From Pseudomonadota bacterium (GTDB lineage: Bacteria; Desulfobacterota; Anaeroferrophillalia; Anaeroferrophillales; Tharpellaceae): a stretch of DNA of 15,601 nucleotides. Position numbers and translations under genes: made by a program. The DNA is taken from NCBI GenBank assembly GCA_015486505.1, contig WFRP01000079.1, forward strand, positions 1-15,601, read 5' to 3'. Under the pieces are notes generated by a model, which was not told the DNA's origin, made no database searches, and saw only the letters and a list, made by a program, of their open reading frames with translations. Every line of letters begins with the position of its first letter. Position 1 is the first letter of the stretch. Below, one piece after another: positions 13,958 through 15,601 of the stretch.

Positions 13958-15247
13958 CTATTCGGCCGCTTTAACCATGTCATCCTGCTTGAATTTGCCC
14001 GCTGTCAAAGGTTCACAGATGGCTCCGTCGAGGCCGAAAAAATCGACAACTTTGATGGTGCCTTTAAGGGCGCCCTGGGCTTTTCCCAGCAAAAGTTTGG
14101 TGTCGGGATCTTTGATTTCATTACCTTTGGCGTAGACCCGCAGATTTTGACCGGCCTGCAGACCGCTCAAGCGCCCGGCATTAATCAGGACCCGTTTCTT
14201 TTCAACTTTTATAATCCGGGCGCTCCAGTCGATCATACGGACATAGTTAGTCAGGTTATCGATTATCTGGGCCGCCTGCGGGGTATTCGGGGTTAGATTA
14301 TAGCTTTTGACCGGATAACCGGTGGCGGTGTCGATGAGCTGCATTTCAACCTGTTGGGTCGGAGCGGCATAAGCGCCGGCGGCAAAGTTGGCGGCGAAAT
14401 GAATCCTTTCGAGAATGATCGCCTGGGCTCCGAGTTCCTGGCCCATTTTGCTTAAACGTGAGCGTACATCCAAAGACTGGGAAAACGACATATGGGCATC
14501 GTTATAACGGTCGATGGCTTCTTTCGGGATCAGGTTGATGCCCGGGGCCTGGGCCAGGCGTTGATAAATGCTCTGACTGAAAGCATCCTGCGGGGTTGTG
14601 GTTAAACCGCGTTGGGGGTAGCTGATAACATAAATAACCTTGCGCTTGATGCCGCCAAAAGCCGGATTGTCATTTTGCGGGGTGCCGAAAAAAGCGCCGC
14701 TGCCGGGGTTGAGATTACTCTGTTCAACCCCGCCGTTAAAATTGGCCGCGGCCGGATAAGAGCCGTAAGCGCCCGGGGCTCCGGAGCCATACGCGGCCGC
14801 CGGATTTTGCTGAGCGTAAGTGTCAGGTTTTCCATAAGAGTTGCCCCCATACGCGGCGGCGGGATTTTGCTGACCGTAAGCGAGCTGGCCATAAGGTTGG
14901 GCTCCGGCCCCGTAAGCTGGTTGCATACCCTGATTTTGCGCACCGTAACCGGGGGCGGCATTAAGGCCATAGTTGGTGTTGGGGTTGTAAGGTTGCCCCG
15001 GTTGAAAGGCGCCGGCCTGCGGGCTGCCATAATTTCCGGCGGCCGGTTGCCGGTATTGGTTTTGCGCCGGGGCCGGCTCCTTGAGCGGGCCGCTGTACTG
15101 CGGTTCTTCATCAGTCTGGGTCGCGTTCTGAACTACGGGTTCTTCTTCCTGCGCTTTTTTGCTGCCGAAAAACGGGATATGCCAGCCGCTGCAGCCGCTG
15201 ATAAAAAACATCATTACAATACTTAACAGTAAAATCTTTCGCTTCAT
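13958..15247 (-). CDS. Lipoprotein with Gln/Gly/Tyr/Ala/Pro-rich region and FlgT_C-like module
   Basis: A 429-residue protein with signal peptide and lipobox FISGC (cysteine 19). Residues about 55-198 are low-complexity, rich in Q, G, Y, A, P and N, and include QQNPAAAYG twice (126-134 and 146-154). A folded domain at about 203-340 (VIYVISYPQRGL, DAFSQSIYQRLAQAPGINLIPKEA, QELGAQAIILERIHFA) looks like a TolB-N/LpoB or FlgO-type alpha/beta domain. Residues about 350-412 (VLINAGRLSGLQAGQNLRVY, IKDPDTKLLLGKA, GTIKVVDFFGLDGA) form a FlgT_C-like module shared with the next gene. The ATG has AGGAG nine bases upstream. It is first in the five-gene minus-strand run, with a TATAAT box at 15284-15279 just upstream. 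The exact function is unknown. Confidence 0.75.
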   Translation of the reverse strand: MKRKILLLSIVMMFFISGCSGWHIPFFGSKKAQEEEPVVQNATQTDEEPQYSGPLKEPAPAQNQYRQPAAGNYGSPQAGAFQPGQPYNPNTNYGLNAAPGYGAQNQGMQPAYGAGAQPYGQLAYGQQNPAAAYGGNSYGKPDTYAQQNPAAAYGSGAPGAYGSYPAAANFNGGVEQSNLNPGSGAFFGTPQNDNPAFGGIKRKVIYVISYPQRGLTTTPQDAFSQSIYQRLAQAPGINLIPKEAIDRYNDAHMSFSQSLDVRSRLSKMGQELGAQAIILERIHFAANFAAGAYAAPTQQVEMQLIDTATGYPVKSYNLTPNTPQAAQIIDNLTNYVRMIDWSARIIKVEKKRVLINAGRLSGLQAGQNLRVYAKGNEIKDPDTKLLLGKAQGALKGTIKVVDFFGLDGAICEPLTAGKFKQDDMVKAAE

Positions 15248-15278
15248 CTTCTGCTTCTCCTGTTGTGAATTCTTGAGA

Positions 15279-15284
15279 TTATAT
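15279..15284 (-). promoter_or_regulatory. Possible -10 box for the lipoprotein-ilvD operon
   Basis: TATAAT on the minus strand, 31 bp upstream of the first start codon. No good -35 box is found at the expected distance, so the call is tentative. Confidence 0.35.
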
Positions 15285-15310
15285 AATTTTTATCTGGGCC
15301 TGCCTGCGTT

Positions 15311-15380
15311 CATCTGTGTTCATCTGTGGTTTATCTGTGGTTTATGCTTTTTAGGTTGAACCACAGATGAACCCAGATTT
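15311..15380. repeat. R1 palindromic repeat, copy 3
   Basis: Left arm has CATCTGTGTTCATCTGTGG and a further ATCTGTGGTTTA; right arm AACCACAGATGAACCCAGATTT (15359-15380). It meets R3 copy D: the repeat's final T is the first base of D's TAG. Confidence 0.8.
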
Positions 15381-15491
15381 AGTGCCTTACAGGTTATTTT
15401 CTTGTTTTAAAACAAGAAAATGTTCTGATAAGAGCACTTATTTGCGGGCCGCAAGGCCCTGTTTGGGTTGCGGGAGTTGTTCCCGCATTAG
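15380..15491 (+). repeat. R3 structured repeat, copy D (112 bp)
   Basis: The most compact copy. The first hairpin has apical ATTTTCTTGTTTT/AAAACAAGAAAAT with no loop insert, and a basal AGTGC that still pairs because the partner is GCACT (other copies: AGTAC / GTACT). The middle hairpin is GGGCC-GCAA-GGCCC, a fully paired version of the GGGCC-GCAA-GGCTC seen in copies A and E. The last hairpin is TGCGGGA-GTTGT-TCCCGCA. Confidence 0.88.
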
Positions 15492-15601
15492 TACCTTACA
15501 GGTTATTTTCGGTTTGAAAAAACAAGAAAATGTTCTGATAAGAGTACTTATTTGCGGGCCGCAAGGCTCCGTTTGGGTTGCGGGATCTGTTCCCGCATTA
15601 G
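15489..15601 (+). repeat. R3 structured repeat, copy E (113 bp)
   Basis: Tandem to copy D, sharing TAG. GGGCC-GCAA-GGCTC and GCGGGA-TCTGT-TCCCGC are present, and the apical loop differs (GGTTTGAAAAAA part). It ends with the window, so further copies may follow. Confidence 0.85.

Noticed and set aside
14602..15226. Long open frames opposite and beside the lipoprotein's low-complexity region
   Set aside because: They are frame shadows produced by the GC-rich repeated codons of the real lipoprotein gene.
4626..15601. R3 arrays as integron attC sites or a CRISPR array
   Set aside because: No RYYYAAC/GTTRRRY core boxes, no gene cassettes between copies, no integrase in view; unit length and lack of unique spacers exclude CRISPR.

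Overview
The window looks like chromosomal DNA of a Gram-negative, probably anaerobic bacterium. I infer Desulfobacterota (deltaproteobacteria-like). The reasons are two lipoproteins with lipoboxes, a DUF3334/CheX-like protein, a 2-hydroxyacyl-CoA dehydratase-type Fe-S protein, and paired acetyl- and propionyl-CoA synthetases in moderate-GC DNA. No phage, plasmid, CRISPR, tRNA or rRNA was seen. The taxon is an inference.

Layout. (1) 1-1418, minus strand: a GerMN-domain membrane-anchored protein followed by a DUF3334 protein that runs off the left edge. (2) 1652-2842, minus: a diguanylate cyclase with intact GGEEF and inhibitory site. (3) 2843-3384: a mosaic of dispersed palindromic repeats, then an orphan 2-hydroxyacyl-CoA dehydratase family protein (3385-4359, minus). 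(4) 4360-4862: another repeat cluster and a strong terminator. (5) Acetyl-CoA synthetase (4863-6839, minus) and propionyl-CoA synthetase (7725-9632, plus) diverge from an 885-bp repeat-bearing intergenic region. (6) 9735-15247, minus: a tight five-gene run with gaps of 10-27 bp, in transcription order lipoprotein, lipoprotein, ilvD, HIT protein, MidA-like methyltransferase. (7) 15248-15601: promoter region and repeats to the window end.

The most unusual content is between the genes. At least four dispersed repeat families share the intergenic spaces. The best candidate for something undescribed is a 112-174 bp modular repeat, here called R3, present in five copies in three places (4626-4799; 7269-7430 plus 7428-7578; 15380-15491 plus 15489-15601), all in the same orientation. 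Each copy folds into a long imperfect hairpin, a short hairpin with a GNRA-type loop, and a 6-7 bp hairpin with a short, mostly five-base loop. Copies differ by compensatory changes that keep the stems paired, which is the pattern expected of a selected RNA or single-stranded DNA structure. Copies abut head to tail, and all three arrays are bounded by TTAG. Two other palindromic families (R1, arms built on ATCTGTG/CACAGAT; R2, arms built on CTTTGCG/CGCAAAG) resemble short palindromes common in environmental genomes. R4 is a small hairpin seen twice.

Metabolically, the two short-chain acyl-CoA synthetases would activate acetate and propionate. The ilvD product works in branched-chain amino-acid synthesis. 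The two lipoproteins share a C-terminal FlgT_C-like module and a matching motif just after the lipid-attached cysteine, so they probably act together at the cell envelope.
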